From Micavibrio sp. (GTDB lineage: Bacteria; Pseudomonadota; Alphaproteobacteria; Micavibrionales; Micavibrionaceae), in assembly GCA_030824965.1 (NCBI GenBank), contig JAPJQV010000007.1, positions 1-64,000 on the forward strand: a DNA stretch of 64,000 nucleotides. Direction: 5' to 3'. Below the pieces are notes generated by a model. The model saw nothing but the letters and a program-made list of their open reading frames with translations. It had not been told where the DNA came from and made no database searches. Positions 51,564 to 59,712 of the stretch are shown piece by piece. How positions within the stretch are numbered: position 1 is the first letter of the stretch; the number at the start of each line of letters is the position of its first letter. Position numbers and translations under genes: made by a program.

Positions 51564-52742
51564 ATGCAAGCAGATGTGGTGATAATAGGCGCAGGCGCTG
51601 CGGGCTTAATGTGCGCCATTGAGGCAGGTAAGCGGGGGCGTAAGGTTTTACTCTTCGATCATGCAAAACGGATCGGCGAAAAAATCAGGATTTCGGGCGG
51701 GGGCCGTTGCAATTTTACCAATATAAACTGTTCTCCGAACAGTTTTATTTCGCAAAATCCCGCTTTTTGTCGTTCCGCTTTAAAAAGATATACGCAGCAT
51801 GATTTTATCGAAATGGTAGATCGGCATAATATCGCCTATCATGAGAAAACACTGGGGCAGTTATTTTGCGACAAATCGGCGGGCGATATAATTTCGATGC
51901 TGAAGAATGAATGTCTGCAATACGGCGTCGATATATGGACGGAACTGGATATCACCAGGATATCCAAGGAAGAGGACTATAAGATTCATACCGCTAAAGG
52001 CCAGTTCACTTGTAAGTCTCTGGTGATCGCGACAGGCGGACCTTCAATTCCAAAAATGGGCTCCAGCGCTTTCGGCTATAAAATCGCCGAGCAATTTGGA
52101 CTAAAAATGATTTCGCCAAGAGCCGGACTTGTGCCACTTGTTTTTGATCCTATTATCCTGGACGACACAAAAGAACTAAGCGGAATTTCTGTCGATCCAA
52201 TAGAAGTTAAAAGCCAATGTGGAAAGAAATTTCGCGAGGCGTTGTTATTCACCCATAAAGGATTAAGCGGGCCGGCCATACTTCAGATATCGTCATATTG
52301 GCAGCCAGGAGAAGATATTGAGATTAACCTTATGCCTGATTTCAAAGTTTATGAATGGCTAAAGGAAAAAAGGAAGACATCTCCAAAGACGCCGGTGTAC
52401 CAGCTATTTGGAGAAAACATTCCAAAGCGCCTGGCGGTAAAAATTATTGATGAACTTGGATTAAAGGGGAATATCGCCGATCAATCGGATATAAAATTGA
52501 ATAAATTGTCGGAAAGAATCTCTAAATGGCGCGTCAAGCCGTCCGGTAGTGAAGGCTATAGAACCGCCGAAGTTACTCTTGGAGGTATCGATACAAACTG
52601 TATTTCTTCACAAAGCTTCGAGGCTTTAGAGGTAAAGGGTTTATATTTTATAGGCGAGGTTCTGGACGTTACGGGCCATCTGGGAGGTTATAATTTTCAG
52701 TGGGCGTGGTCTTCCGGGTGGTGCGCTGGCCAGTATGTCTAA
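51564..52742 (+). CDS. HI0933/BaiN-like NAD(P)/FAD-dependent oxidoreductase
   Basis: A 392-residue flavoprotein: FAD motif DVVIIGAGAAGLMCAIEAGK, then KIRISGGGRCNFTNIN (family hallmark), VIATGGPSIPKMGSSAFGY and the C-terminal GEVLDVTGHLGGYNFQWAWS. Homologues include BaiN and RdsA-like reductases; the physiological substrate is uncertain. It is followed by a bidirectional terminator. Its divergent neighbour belongs to a sister subfamily, so this locus carries two related flavoproteins back to back. Confidence 0.92.
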   Translation: MQADVVIIGAGAAGLMCAIEAGKRGRKVLLFDHAKRIGEKIRISGGGRCNFTNINCSPNSFISQNPAFCRSALKRYTQHDFIEMVDRHNIAYHEKTLGQLFCDKSAGDIISMLKNECLQYGVDIWTELDITRISKEEDYKIHTAKGQFTCKSLVIATGGPSIPKMGSSAFGYKIAEQFGLKMISPRAGLVPLVFDPIILDDTKELSGISVDPIEVKSQCGKKFREALLFTHKGLSGPAILQISSYWQPGEDIEINLMPDFKVYEWLKEKRKTSPKTPVYQLFGENIPKRLAVKIIDELGLKGNIADQSDIKLNKLSERISKWRVKPSGSEGYRTAEVTLGGIDTNCISSQSFEALEVKGLYFIGEVLDVTGHLGGYNFQWAWSSGWCAGQYV

Positions 52743-52744
52743 AA

Positions 52745-52766
52745 AAAGAGCCCCGCAGGGCTCTTT
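52745..52766. terminator. Bidirectional Rho-independent terminator
   Basis: AAAGAGCCC (52745-52753), loop CGCA, GGGCTCTTT (52758-52766), with A and T tracts outside. It serves the flavoprotein gene on the plus strand and the small lipoprotein gene on the minus strand. Confidence 0.92.
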
Positions 52767-52770
52767 TAAA

Positions 52771-53049
52771 TTAGCGGACTGTTTGAGTTGTTGTACTTTT
52801 TCTTTTGTTAAACAAGCCTTCAGGGTCTGTCGTTGTTTCGGTCTTAACAGTTCCAACTTTATTGCCGTGGGCATCGTAACCAACATTTGTGGTTTTCTTT
52901 ACGTTGGTGTTAGTACCATTATCCTGAGTTGTTTTTGTCGTGGAGGTGTACTCACCAGGCGGCAGGCTTTGGATTTTGCTTTGAGTGCAAGCTGAAACAG
53001 CGACTGTAGCGAGCAAGGCAAGTGCAAGGGATGTATATGTCTTTGTCAT
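52771..53049 (-). CDS. Small Thr-rich lipoprotein
   Basis: A 92-residue lipoprotein: signal peptide MTKTYTSLALALLATVAVSA followed by lipobox Cys21 (VSAC). The mature part is hydrophilic, rich in Thr/Lys/Asn (TTKTTQDNGTNTNVKKTT) and ends in a Thr/Gln tract, without a known domain. It has a candidate EcfG-type promoter upstream and shares a terminator with the convergent flavoprotein gene, so it is monocistronic. Function unknown. Confidence 0.78.
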   Translation of the reverse strand: MTKTYTSLALALLATVAVSACTQSKIQSLPPGEYTSTTKTTQDNGTNTNVKKTTNVGYDAHGNKVGTVKTETTTDPEGLFNKRKSTTTQTVR

Positions 53050-53086
53050 TTATAAATTCTCCAAATATTGAGTATTAGAATACGCA

Positions 53087-53111
53087 AACATAAAATAATA
53101 AAAGTAGTTCC
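53087..53111 (-). promoter_or_regulatory. Possible EcfG-type promoter of the small lipoprotein
   Basis: On the minus strand GGAAC (complement of 53107-53111) is followed after 16 bases by TGTT (complement of 53087-53090), one mismatch from GGAAC-N16-CGTT. The lipoprotein ATG is 38 bases downstream. Confidence 0.4.
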
Positions 53112-53139
53112 CTTCTAAATATTATGATAAACGATTTTT

Positions 53140-54315
53140 ATGAATGAGCAGCTATCGCAATTTTACAGCCAGTTAAGTGAATCCATATCGGACGGAAGTT
53201 TTATAAAGTCTTCCCTAAGTAATTATAAAGGTGCAGCCCCCGGTCTGAAGAATATTTTCATTAAAAAAATTCTTCTGAAACAGGCCGAGTATTTGAGTTT
53301 TGTCTACCGATACCAGACTACGGATATTACAAAAAATTATTCCCTAGCTGAGTCTTTTGCAAAAATTAAGCAGGAAATCGAGGCAGGTTTCAATTCAATC
53401 AATTTATTTACGGCTAATTTCGATCTGAATTTAGAAAGGAAGAAGGGAAAATTTTTTTTGAAAAGGCTTTCACCATCCCTAAAGCTTTCCGTTCAGCTTG
53501 GGCATGACAAGGATAAAAAGAGATTAATCTCAACAGAAGATAAAAAATATCTATGTGATCTGCAAATTACAGATGAGAAAGGGATGGTCTATAAAAATGC
53601 GCAGGATAAGTTTCGCCAGATAAACCGATATATAGAATTGCTTGATCCTTTAATCCGGCAGATTTCAAAAAAGGATGTAAACATAGTCGATATGGGGTCA
53701 GGAAAAGGCTATCTGACTTTCGCTTTATATGACTACCTTACAAACATAGTGGGCAAAGCCGCTCATGTAACCGGTGTTGAAGCCCGGCGTGATATGGTCG
53801 ATTTATGCAACCAGATTGCCACTAAGTCGGATTTTTCCAGACTTTCTTTTGTGCATTCAGACATCGCGGGATACCAGAAAAATGATATCGATATTCTAAT
53901 CGCGCTTCATGCCTGCGACACGGCGACAGATGACGCCATCTATAAAGGTATCAGGGCAAATGCCAATTTGATTGTCGTCGCCCCTTGCTGTCATAAGCAA
54001 ATCCGAAGGCAAATCGAGCAAACAAGAAAAAAGAATGAGCTGAATTTTATAACCGATTACGGAATTTTTCTCGAGCGTCAGGCGGAAATGGCAACAGACG
54101 GCCTTCGTGCCCTGCTGTTAAATTATTCTGGATATGAAACGAAAATCATCGAGTTTATTTCAAGCGAACATACGGCCAAAAATATAATGATTATTGCAAT
54201 AAAATCGGGATTCGCAGAAAAGAAAAAAGCCGAGGCCTATGACAAGTTTCTTAAGGCCAAAAAATTCTATGGGATTGAAAGTCACTATTTGGAGAGCTTA
54301 TTACAGCCTCAATAA
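53140..54315 (+). CDS. Class I SAM-dependent methyltransferase
   Basis: A 391-residue protein with an N-terminal helical region (1-165) of unknown role and a Rossmann methyltransferase domain: NIVDMGSGKGYLTFALYDYL (motif I), VTGVEARRDMVDLCNQIA (motif II), IDILIALHACDTATDDAI and LIVVAPCCHKQIRRQI. The last two motifs match the METTL25/Methyltransf_32 group, whose bacterial substrates are not known. It is monocistronic; the 3' end overlaps slyX by seven bases tail to tail. Confidence 0.82.
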   Translation: MNEQLSQFYSQLSESISDGSFIKSSLSNYKGAAPGLKNIFIKKILLKQAEYLSFVYRYQTTDITKNYSLAESFAKIKQEIEAGFNSINLFTANFDLNLERKKGKFFLKRLSPSLKLSVQLGHDKDKKRLISTEDKKYLCDLQITDEKGMVYKNAQDKFRQINRYIELLDPLIRQISKKDVNIVDMGSGKGYLTFALYDYLTNIVGKAAHVTGVEARRDMVDLCNQIATKSDFSRLSFVHSDIAGYQKNDIDILIALHACDTATDDAIYKGIRANANLIVVAPCCHKQIRRQIEQTRKKNELNFITDYGIFLERQAEMATDGLRALLLNYSGYETKIIEFISSEHTAKNIMIIAIKSGFAEKKKAEAYDKFLKAKKFYGIESHYLESLLQPQ

Positions 54316-54533
54316 TGCGGTGGCTTATTGGCTGCAGCAATTTCAGTGACGCTTTTTTCTCCGGTCTCGGTGCCAGCTTCCATTTCGTCTATTTTGTCGT
54401 AAGCTTTTTGAAGGTTTAGTTTTAGCCGTTCAATCTCTTTCCACTGGCGATTGATGATGTCGCTCAGATCCTGAATTTGCGATTCATGATGAGCAAGGGC
54501 GGTTTCAATGGAATCCAAGCGTTCTTCGGTCAT
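54309..54533 (-). CDS. slyX: SlyX-like coiled-coil protein
   Basis: A 74-residue protein: MTEERLDSIETALAHHESQI, then a heptad coiled coil (LSDIINRQWKEIERLKLNLQ) and the family's diagnostic ending KPPHY. Function of SlyX is unknown. The ATG at 54533 begins the conserved part; the frame is open 28 codons further upstream without family similarity. Confidence 0.88.
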   Translation of the reverse strand: MTEERLDSIETALAHHESQIQDLSDIINRQWKEIERLKLNLQKAYDKIDEMEAGTETGEKSVTEIAAANKPPHY

Positions 54534-54641
54534 ATTTTTATATATGCCAAGCTTGCAATTTATTAAAGCAAATTTAGAAATTAGCCTTTTAACATCAGAT
54601 ATTTTCCGGTATTTCATTTATTTTACTTACGGAAAAATGTA

Positions 54642-56525
54642 ATGAATTTTGTAACTCCTGTCCTGATAAGGCTTAAGCCATTTTTTTTGTTCTTCGTTAT
54701 TTTGGAAGTAACGGTCCGATCAGCATTAATATCATATTCTTGGGATGATTATAAAAACATTCTAACAGAGCTGCCCTTGGCTTTTGTGGTGGGTTTTGTA
54801 TACGATCTTATCGCTTTCATCTATATCGCGATTCCTCTCTTGTTTATATATTTGTGCGTTCCGACACGTCATCAGGGGCGAAAATGCGATAAGATAATCA
54901 GCATTGGTCTATTTTTTATTTTTAGCTATGTGCTAGTTTTTTCGGCAATAGGGGAATGGTTTTTCTGGGACGAATTTCAGTCCCGGTATAATTTCATCGC
55001 GGTCGATTATCTGGTTTATACAACAGAGGTAATAGGAAATATCCGTGAATCCTATCCAGAGACGGTTATCTTATGTGTCATATCTATCTTTTGTGCGGCG
55101 CTGGCGCTTGGTTACCGGAAATTATATATAAAGGAATTGCCGTTATATGTTCGTTTCCCGGAAAGAATTTCAGCTTTATTGAGCGTGATTATAGTTTCCA
55201 TTCTCTCATTCAACTTATCAAGTCCGGATTATGCCGAGATAAGTGAGAGCAGACCGGTTAATGAAATAGCGCGTAACGGAATTTACGAACTGTTCAGCGC
55301 GTATGTGAATAACGAACTGGATTTCGCTAATTTTTATGTTACGAGACCTGAAAAAGAGGTGAGAAAATTCATTCAGGCTGAGTTGGGAAGCGAGTCATCA
55401 AAAGGGTCTCCGTTAGAGCGTAAAATAGATAACGGACAAAACAAAAGATATAATCTTGTAGTAATAACAGTAGAGAGTTTGAGCGCTCGTTTCCTGACGG
55501 AATTCGGCAATAAAGACGGTATTACCCCCTATCTTGATAAGCTGACAGATCAAGCACTTTTCTTTAGTAATTTATATGCAACCGGAACAAGAACTGTATA
55601 CGGACTGTCGGCTATAACTCTTTCAATGCCTCCCGTACCCGGAAATTCAATCGTACGCCGCCCTGAAAACGGCGATCTTTACAGTCTGGGATATGCACTT
55701 CAAAGTCAGGGTTATGAAACGAAGTTTATTTATGGCGGCTATGGTTATTTCGACAATATGAATAAATTTTTTGCTGAAAACGGCTATAAAATTATTGACC
55801 GGAGTCAGCTCAAAAAAGAAGAAATAAACTTCGCCAATGTATGGGGAGTGGCTGACGACGATTTATATCGAAAAGCTCTAAAAGAAAGCGATGCATCCTA
55901 TGCGGCAAAAAAGCCTTTCTTTAATATGATTATGACGACATCAAATCACCGTCCTTTTACCTATCCGGACGGCAAGATCGATATTCCCTCACCAGGAAAA
56001 AGAAAAGGGGCGGTGAAGTTTACGGACTATGCGATCGGTTATTTTATCGAAGAAGCCAAAAAGAAGCCTTGGTTTAACAACACAGTCTTTGTCATCGTTG
56101 CCGATCATACGGCCAGCAGTGCGGGGAAGACTGAATTAGAGCCTGCTAAATACCGCATACCTATGTGGATATATGCACCGGGTATCATAAAGTCCGGAAG
56201 AGTAGACTGGATGGCAAGCCAGATAGATGTCGCTCCAACAATACTGGGCCTGATGGGAGTGGATTATACCAGCCGTTTCTATGGCAAGGATTTAATGAAA
56301 GAAAAACCTGAACGCGTTTTCATTTCAAATTACCAGAAGCTTGGATACATGACAAACGAAGGTTTGGTAATCCTTGAACCGGTTGATCAATATAATTTTT
56401 ATCAGTTGGATGACAAAGGTTATAAACAGGAGCCTGATGCAAATGTTCCTGTCCATCTCCTTGATGCTGCGATTGGTTATTATCAAAGTGCATCTTATTG
56501 GAGAGAATGGAGCAAACATAAATGA
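54642..56525 (+). CDS. LTA synthase-type membrane phosphotransferase/sulfatase-fold protein
   Basis: A 627-residue protein with about five N-terminal membrane helices (1-210) and an alkaline-phosphatase-superfamily domain outside the membrane (about 270-590). NLVVITVESLSARFL is the metal-site start, TGTRTVYGLSAIT includes the catalytic Thr region, and TTSNHRPF and VIVADHTASSAG are the His metal ligands. In Gram-negatives such enzymes (OpgB/MdoB- or EptA-related) transfer phosphoglycerol or similar groups onto glucans or lipids; the acceptor here is unknown. A bidirectional terminator follows. Confidence 0.88.
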   Translation: MNFVTPVLIRLKPFFLFFVILEVTVRSALISYSWDDYKNILTELPLAFVVGFVYDLIAFIYIAIPLLFIYLCVPTRHQGRKCDKIISIGLFFIFSYVLVFSAIGEWFFWDEFQSRYNFIAVDYLVYTTEVIGNIRESYPETVILCVISIFCAALALGYRKLYIKELPLYVRFPERISALLSVIIVSILSFNLSSPDYAEISESRPVNEIARNGIYELFSAYVNNELDFANFYVTRPEKEVRKFIQAELGSESSKGSPLERKIDNGQNKRYNLVVITVESLSARFLTEFGNKDGITPYLDKLTDQALFFSNLYATGTRTVYGLSAITLSMPPVPGNSIVRRPENGDLYSLGYALQSQGYETKFIYGGYGYFDNMNKFFAENGYKIIDRSQLKKEEINFANVWGVADDDLYRKALKESDASYAAKKPFFNMIMTTSNHRPFTYPDGKIDIPSPGKRKGAVKFTDYAIGYFIEEAKKKPWFNNTVFVIVADHTASSAGKTELEPAKYRIPMWIYAPGIIKSGRVDWMASQIDVAPTILGLMGVDYTSRFYGKDLMKEKPERVFISNYQKLGYMTNEGLVILEPVDQYNFYQLDDKGYKQEPDANVPVHLLDAAIGYYQSASYWREWSKHK

Positions 56526-56551
56526 AAAAACCCGCCGTTAGGCGGGTTTTT
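56525..56551. terminator. Bidirectional Rho-independent terminator
   Basis: AAAAAACCCGCC (56525-56536), loop GTTA, GGCGGGTTTTT (56541-56551). It ends the LTA-synthase-type gene and the convergent cold-shock gene. Confidence 0.92.
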
Positions 56552-56567
56552 AAATCAAATCATTAAA

Positions 56568-56771
56568 TTAGGAAACGACGATGTTTCCTGCTGCGCTTTT
56601 ACCGCGATCCTGAATGATGTCGTATGTAACGACTTGATTTTCATTCAGGCCACGAAGACCAGCTTTTTCAACAGCGCTGATGTGAACGAAAACGTCCGGA
56701 CCACCGTCATCAGGTTGAATGAAGCCGAAACCTTTTGTGGTATTGAACCACTTTACTTTACCTTGAGCCAT
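56568..56771 (-). CDS. Cold-shock domain protein (CspA family)
   Basis: A 67-residue single CSD protein: MAQGKVKWFNTTKGFGFIQP contains RNP1 (KGFGFI), and DVFVHISAVEKAGL contains RNP2 (VFVHIS). These proteins bind single-stranded RNA/DNA and melt mRNA structure. The start at 56771 has a very strong AAAAGGAGGG ribosome site; the frame continues 31 codons upstream but that part is untranslated leader. The leader contains two perfect hairpins (56791-56827), in line with post-transcriptional control. Confidence 0.96.
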   Translation of the reverse strand: MAQGKVKWFNTTKGFGFIQPDDGGPDVFVHISAVEKAGLRGLNENQVVTYDIIQDRGKSAAGNIVVS

Positions 56772-56790
56772 AAGCCCTCCTTTTAGAATA

Positions 56791-56827
56791 GCACTTCCGT
56801 GCATACAGTCTGCACAACCATTGTGCA
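56791..56827 (-). promoter_or_regulatory. Two hairpins in the cold-shock gene leader
   Basis: TGCACAA-CCA-TTGTGCA (56811-56827) and GCAC-TTCC-GTGC (56791-56802) are perfect inverted repeats just upstream of the ribosome site of the cold-shock gene. Their partial sequence overlap (GCAC/GTGC) would allow alternative pairing, as in temperature-sensing csp leaders. Confidence 0.5.
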
Positions 56828-57021
56828 AACCAATATCCGAGAAATTACGTATCCTGGAAGCCAAAGAGCTAGAAACAGTAAAAACCTAAAAAATCGAATA
56901 GCAATTTAACTTTAATCTTTATGAATAGTGATTGCAAGAGGGTACGATAATGGCTTGTCGTAAATTTGCTTTAATATTAGACTTATCTAGTATTATCAAT
57001 AGCTTCGGAGAGGATTCTGAG

Positions 57022-57762
57022 ATGTCGAGAGATTATAATCAGGAAATGAAGGATAACAGTGGACGTAAGTATTTTTACGGCTTCGATTATGACGTCATGC
57101 ATCCATATATGCTCCAGAGTTTCATGCCGCATTTTAGAACCGGCAGCGTTTTGGAACTGGGTAGCTATAAAAGTGAATTTACGGAACGTCTTCTACCGCA
57201 TTTTAATGATATTACCTGTATAGAGGCGGCGGATGATGCCGTTGCCGAGGCAAAAAAGCGGCTGGAGGGCAGGGAAATCGATTTCTATCATGGGTTGTTT
57301 GAAGAAATATCCCTGCCGCGAAAATACGATAATATCATTATGACCCATGTTCTCGAGCATTTAAGCGACCCGGTGTCGGTTCTGAAAAAAGTAAATGATG
57401 AATGGCTGAGCGATCATGGACGGTTCTTTCTGGTATGTCCAAATGCGAATGCGCCATCTCGCCAGATAGCGGTCAATATGGGGCTCATCACACATAACGC
57501 CGCGGTAACTCCGGCCGAGGCCGAGCATGGCCATCATATAACCTATTCCCTTGATACGCTGGAAAGGGACGCTAAAGCGGCAGGCTTAAAAGTCGTTCAG
57601 CGCAGCGGTATATTCTTCAAAGCGCTGGCTAATTTCCAGTTCGATAAAATCTTGCAGACGGATATCATTTCGCCGGCCTATCTGGACGGATGTTACGCTC
57701 TTGGCCATAAATACCCGGATCTATGCGCAAGCATTTTCCTGCTGTGTGAAAAAGGCGATTGA
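57022..57762 (+). CDS. Class I SAM-dependent methyltransferase, glycan cluster
   Basis: A 246-residue methyltransferase: motif I SVLELGSYKSEFTERLL, motif II ITCIEAADDAVAEAKKRL, motif IV/V NIIMTHVLEHLSDPVSVLKK. The ATG at 57022 has a GGAGAGGA site seven bases upstream (57007-57014); an open frame from 56932 lacks one. It lies at the head of the sugar/glycan gene group and may methylate a sugar or lipid-linked glycan, but the substrate is not visible. It is convergent with the glycosyltransferase gene, 1 bp apart. Confidence 0.85.
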   Translation: MSRDYNQEMKDNSGRKYFYGFDYDVMHPYMLQSFMPHFRTGSVLELGSYKSEFTERLLPHFNDITCIEAADDAVAEAKKRLEGREIDFYHGLFEEISLPRKYDNIIMTHVLEHLSDPVSVLKKVNDEWLSDHGRFFLVCPNANAPSRQIAVNMGLITHNAAVTPAEAEHGHHITYSLDTLERDAKAAGLKVVQRSGIFFKALANFQFDKILQTDIISPAYLDGCYALGHKYPDLCASIFLLCEKGD

Positions 57763-57763
57763 T

Positions 57764-59653
57764 TTAAATTTCTTCAAACATTTCGATATATCTTTTACCG
57801 GACGCTTTTAATTTGCTGTGGTTGTCGTAGACCCATTTCATGAGCTGACCGTAATCCTGATCGGCATGGGGCTGAAAAATATCTTCATAAACTTTCTCGC
57901 GGTCGAAGAAATTTCTATCCCCGTTTATAATGCGCTCCGCAATGGCAAAGAATTTATTTTTGTAATCATCTTCGTCTTTCGCCACGAATAAATCTTCAAG
58001 TCCGGCGGCACGCAACACATGGGCTTCGGTTTTCGAGGCGGGCTCGATACCTTCAAGACCGATACAAGGCTTGCCGCACATTAATGTGTCGATAACAGTA
58101 TTGGTATGGCCGAAAGGAAACGGATTCATGACGATATCGACCGATTTGATTGAATTAATATAGTCGCCATAATCCTGCCAGCCTGTATAGCTGCAGCTTT
58201 TAAAAGTTTCTTTTAAGAATTTCTCCAAATAGAGGGAGTCAATGCCGCCGACCCCCATCATAAACGATACATGAATATCGAAAGGGGCCTGTTCCACGAT
58301 TTCTTTCAAAAGCCGGAAGAAAGGATACGAGACCTTAACGTCTGTTCCAACTACGGCCACTTTAATTGTATTGGGTATGGGAGACTCTAGTTGTATCTCC
58401 TTGAAAAAATCTTCCTTTTTAAACAATGGTAAAAAGGGGCGAGCCGGACCGTCTCCAATATAAATATCACTCGGAAAAGCGCGTTCATCGTACAGATCGG
58501 ACGGCCCGAGAACATAATCTATTTTATCGCTCATGGTCGTAGCAGGGTGACCTAAAGATGCGATTTGAATAGGTGCTTCGCGGATGTTTGAGGCAATGAT
58601 GCTGTAGAGACGCATGCCTACGGAAGGCAGATAAATAATATCAGGTTTTACATCATGCAAGACTTTGTAAAATTCGCCTAAATTCGAAAATACCAGGTAA
58701 TTCGTGTAATCGTCTTTAAGTCGCATATCTTTGGCGTCCGACGGCATCGCCAGGACGACATTAAATTCACTCTGCAAGGCCAGAACGCGATCCCCGTAAC
58801 ACCTGTTCATCGCATGGCCTTTGGAAAATAATTCAGCCATGACAAGGATGGTAGGTTTCTCTTCATCTAAATGCAGACTCTCCAGCTCGCGGGGCTGGCT
58901 TTTTAGGCGCTTTTGGCCTCTTGCATTGCTCGCTACATGGTTTCGAATAGCTTTATTGAGATTTTCTTTCAGCTTATGTTTATCGGGGCTATTCATGTAA
59001 CTGCATAAAAAATAAGCATTCGTGATATTTAAAAGATCCTGAAGATTTTCATGGGCCTTATCCAGATTGTTTCTCAAGGTCAGTAGTTGAACCTTATTGT
59101 GATATATGCGCTCTTTAAAGATTTTGCGATGTGAGAAATAGCTTATAAGAGCGGACTTCCGGTAGGCTATATCCATTGAATTGAGGATTTCATCCAGATC
59201 CAACTCGGTATCGAGGCTCAATAGAAGCAGTAATTTCTTTTGTTGTGTTGAACTAAGCTTTTTTCCACCGTCCAAGATGGCTTGGACAAATTCGTCTGTT
59301 CTGTGAAGGTCGCAGATATAAAAAAGAGTATGCAGGGTTTCATGGGAATAAATTATTTTTTGGAAGTTTTGGTCGGAAAGAACCACGCTTTCATCGGTTA
59401 GGAAAAACAAAAAAAGTTCACCAAGAAGAGAACCGAAATCATTTACATATTGTTTAACCGAATCATCTTTCATATCTTTTTGAAGGGCGATCCCTTCAAA
59501 ATAAGCCGAAGAACTCGATGTAATATTCATGTTGGTAAGAACGGCGGCAAGATAATCCCAGCACCCATTCCAGTTTCTTTCGGCAATCATATTTTCGATG
59601 AAACCGACATCGAATGTCTGGAGATTTACTTTGATCTGATGTGGCTGGTTCAT
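57764..59653 (-). CDS. HMW1C-like GT41 glycosyltransferase
   Basis: A 629-residue protein. The N-terminal ~270 residues are all-helical; the C-terminal half is a GT-B glycosyltransferase resembling HMW1C/ApNGT: IYLPSVGMRLYSIIASNIRE, IQIASLGHPATTMSDKIDYV and VMNPFPFGHTNTVIDTLMCG match the family's nucleotide-sugar and acceptor regions, and CIGLEGIEPASKTEAHVLR the last conserved block. HMW1C enzymes attach glucose to Asn in N-x-S/T of adhesins in the cytoplasm. The adhesin at 44644 carries an N-G-(T/S) in nearly every repeat, so it is a possible acceptor. An O-GlcNAc-transferase-like role is the alternative. Confidence 0.75.
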   Translation of the reverse strand: MNQPHQIKVNLQTFDVGFIENMIAERNWNGCWDYLAAVLTNMNITSSSSAYFEGIALQKDMKDDSVKQYVNDFGSLLGELFLFFLTDESVVLSDQNFQKIIYSHETLHTLFYICDLHRTDEFVQAILDGGKKLSSTQQKKLLLLLSLDTELDLDEILNSMDIAYRKSALISYFSHRKIFKERIYHNKVQLLTLRNNLDKAHENLQDLLNITNAYFLCSYMNSPDKHKLKENLNKAIRNHVASNARGQKRLKSQPRELESLHLDEEKPTILVMAELFSKGHAMNRCYGDRVLALQSEFNVVLAMPSDAKDMRLKDDYTNYLVFSNLGEFYKVLHDVKPDIIYLPSVGMRLYSIIASNIREAPIQIASLGHPATTMSDKIDYVLGPSDLYDERAFPSDIYIGDGPARPFLPLFKKEDFFKEIQLESPIPNTIKVAVVGTDVKVSYPFFRLLKEIVEQAPFDIHVSFMMGVGGIDSLYLEKFLKETFKSCSYTGWQDYGDYINSIKSVDIVMNPFPFGHTNTVIDTLMCGKPCIGLEGIEPASKTEAHVLRAAGLEDLFVAKDEDDYKNKFFAIAERIINGDRNFFDREKVYEDIFQPHADQDYGQLMKWVYDNHSKLKASGKRYIEMFEEI

Positions 59654-59712
59654 AATTAAACTTTTCGAAAGGGTATCTGTTTATCTGTCTTAAAATACAG
59701 TAATATTAACTT

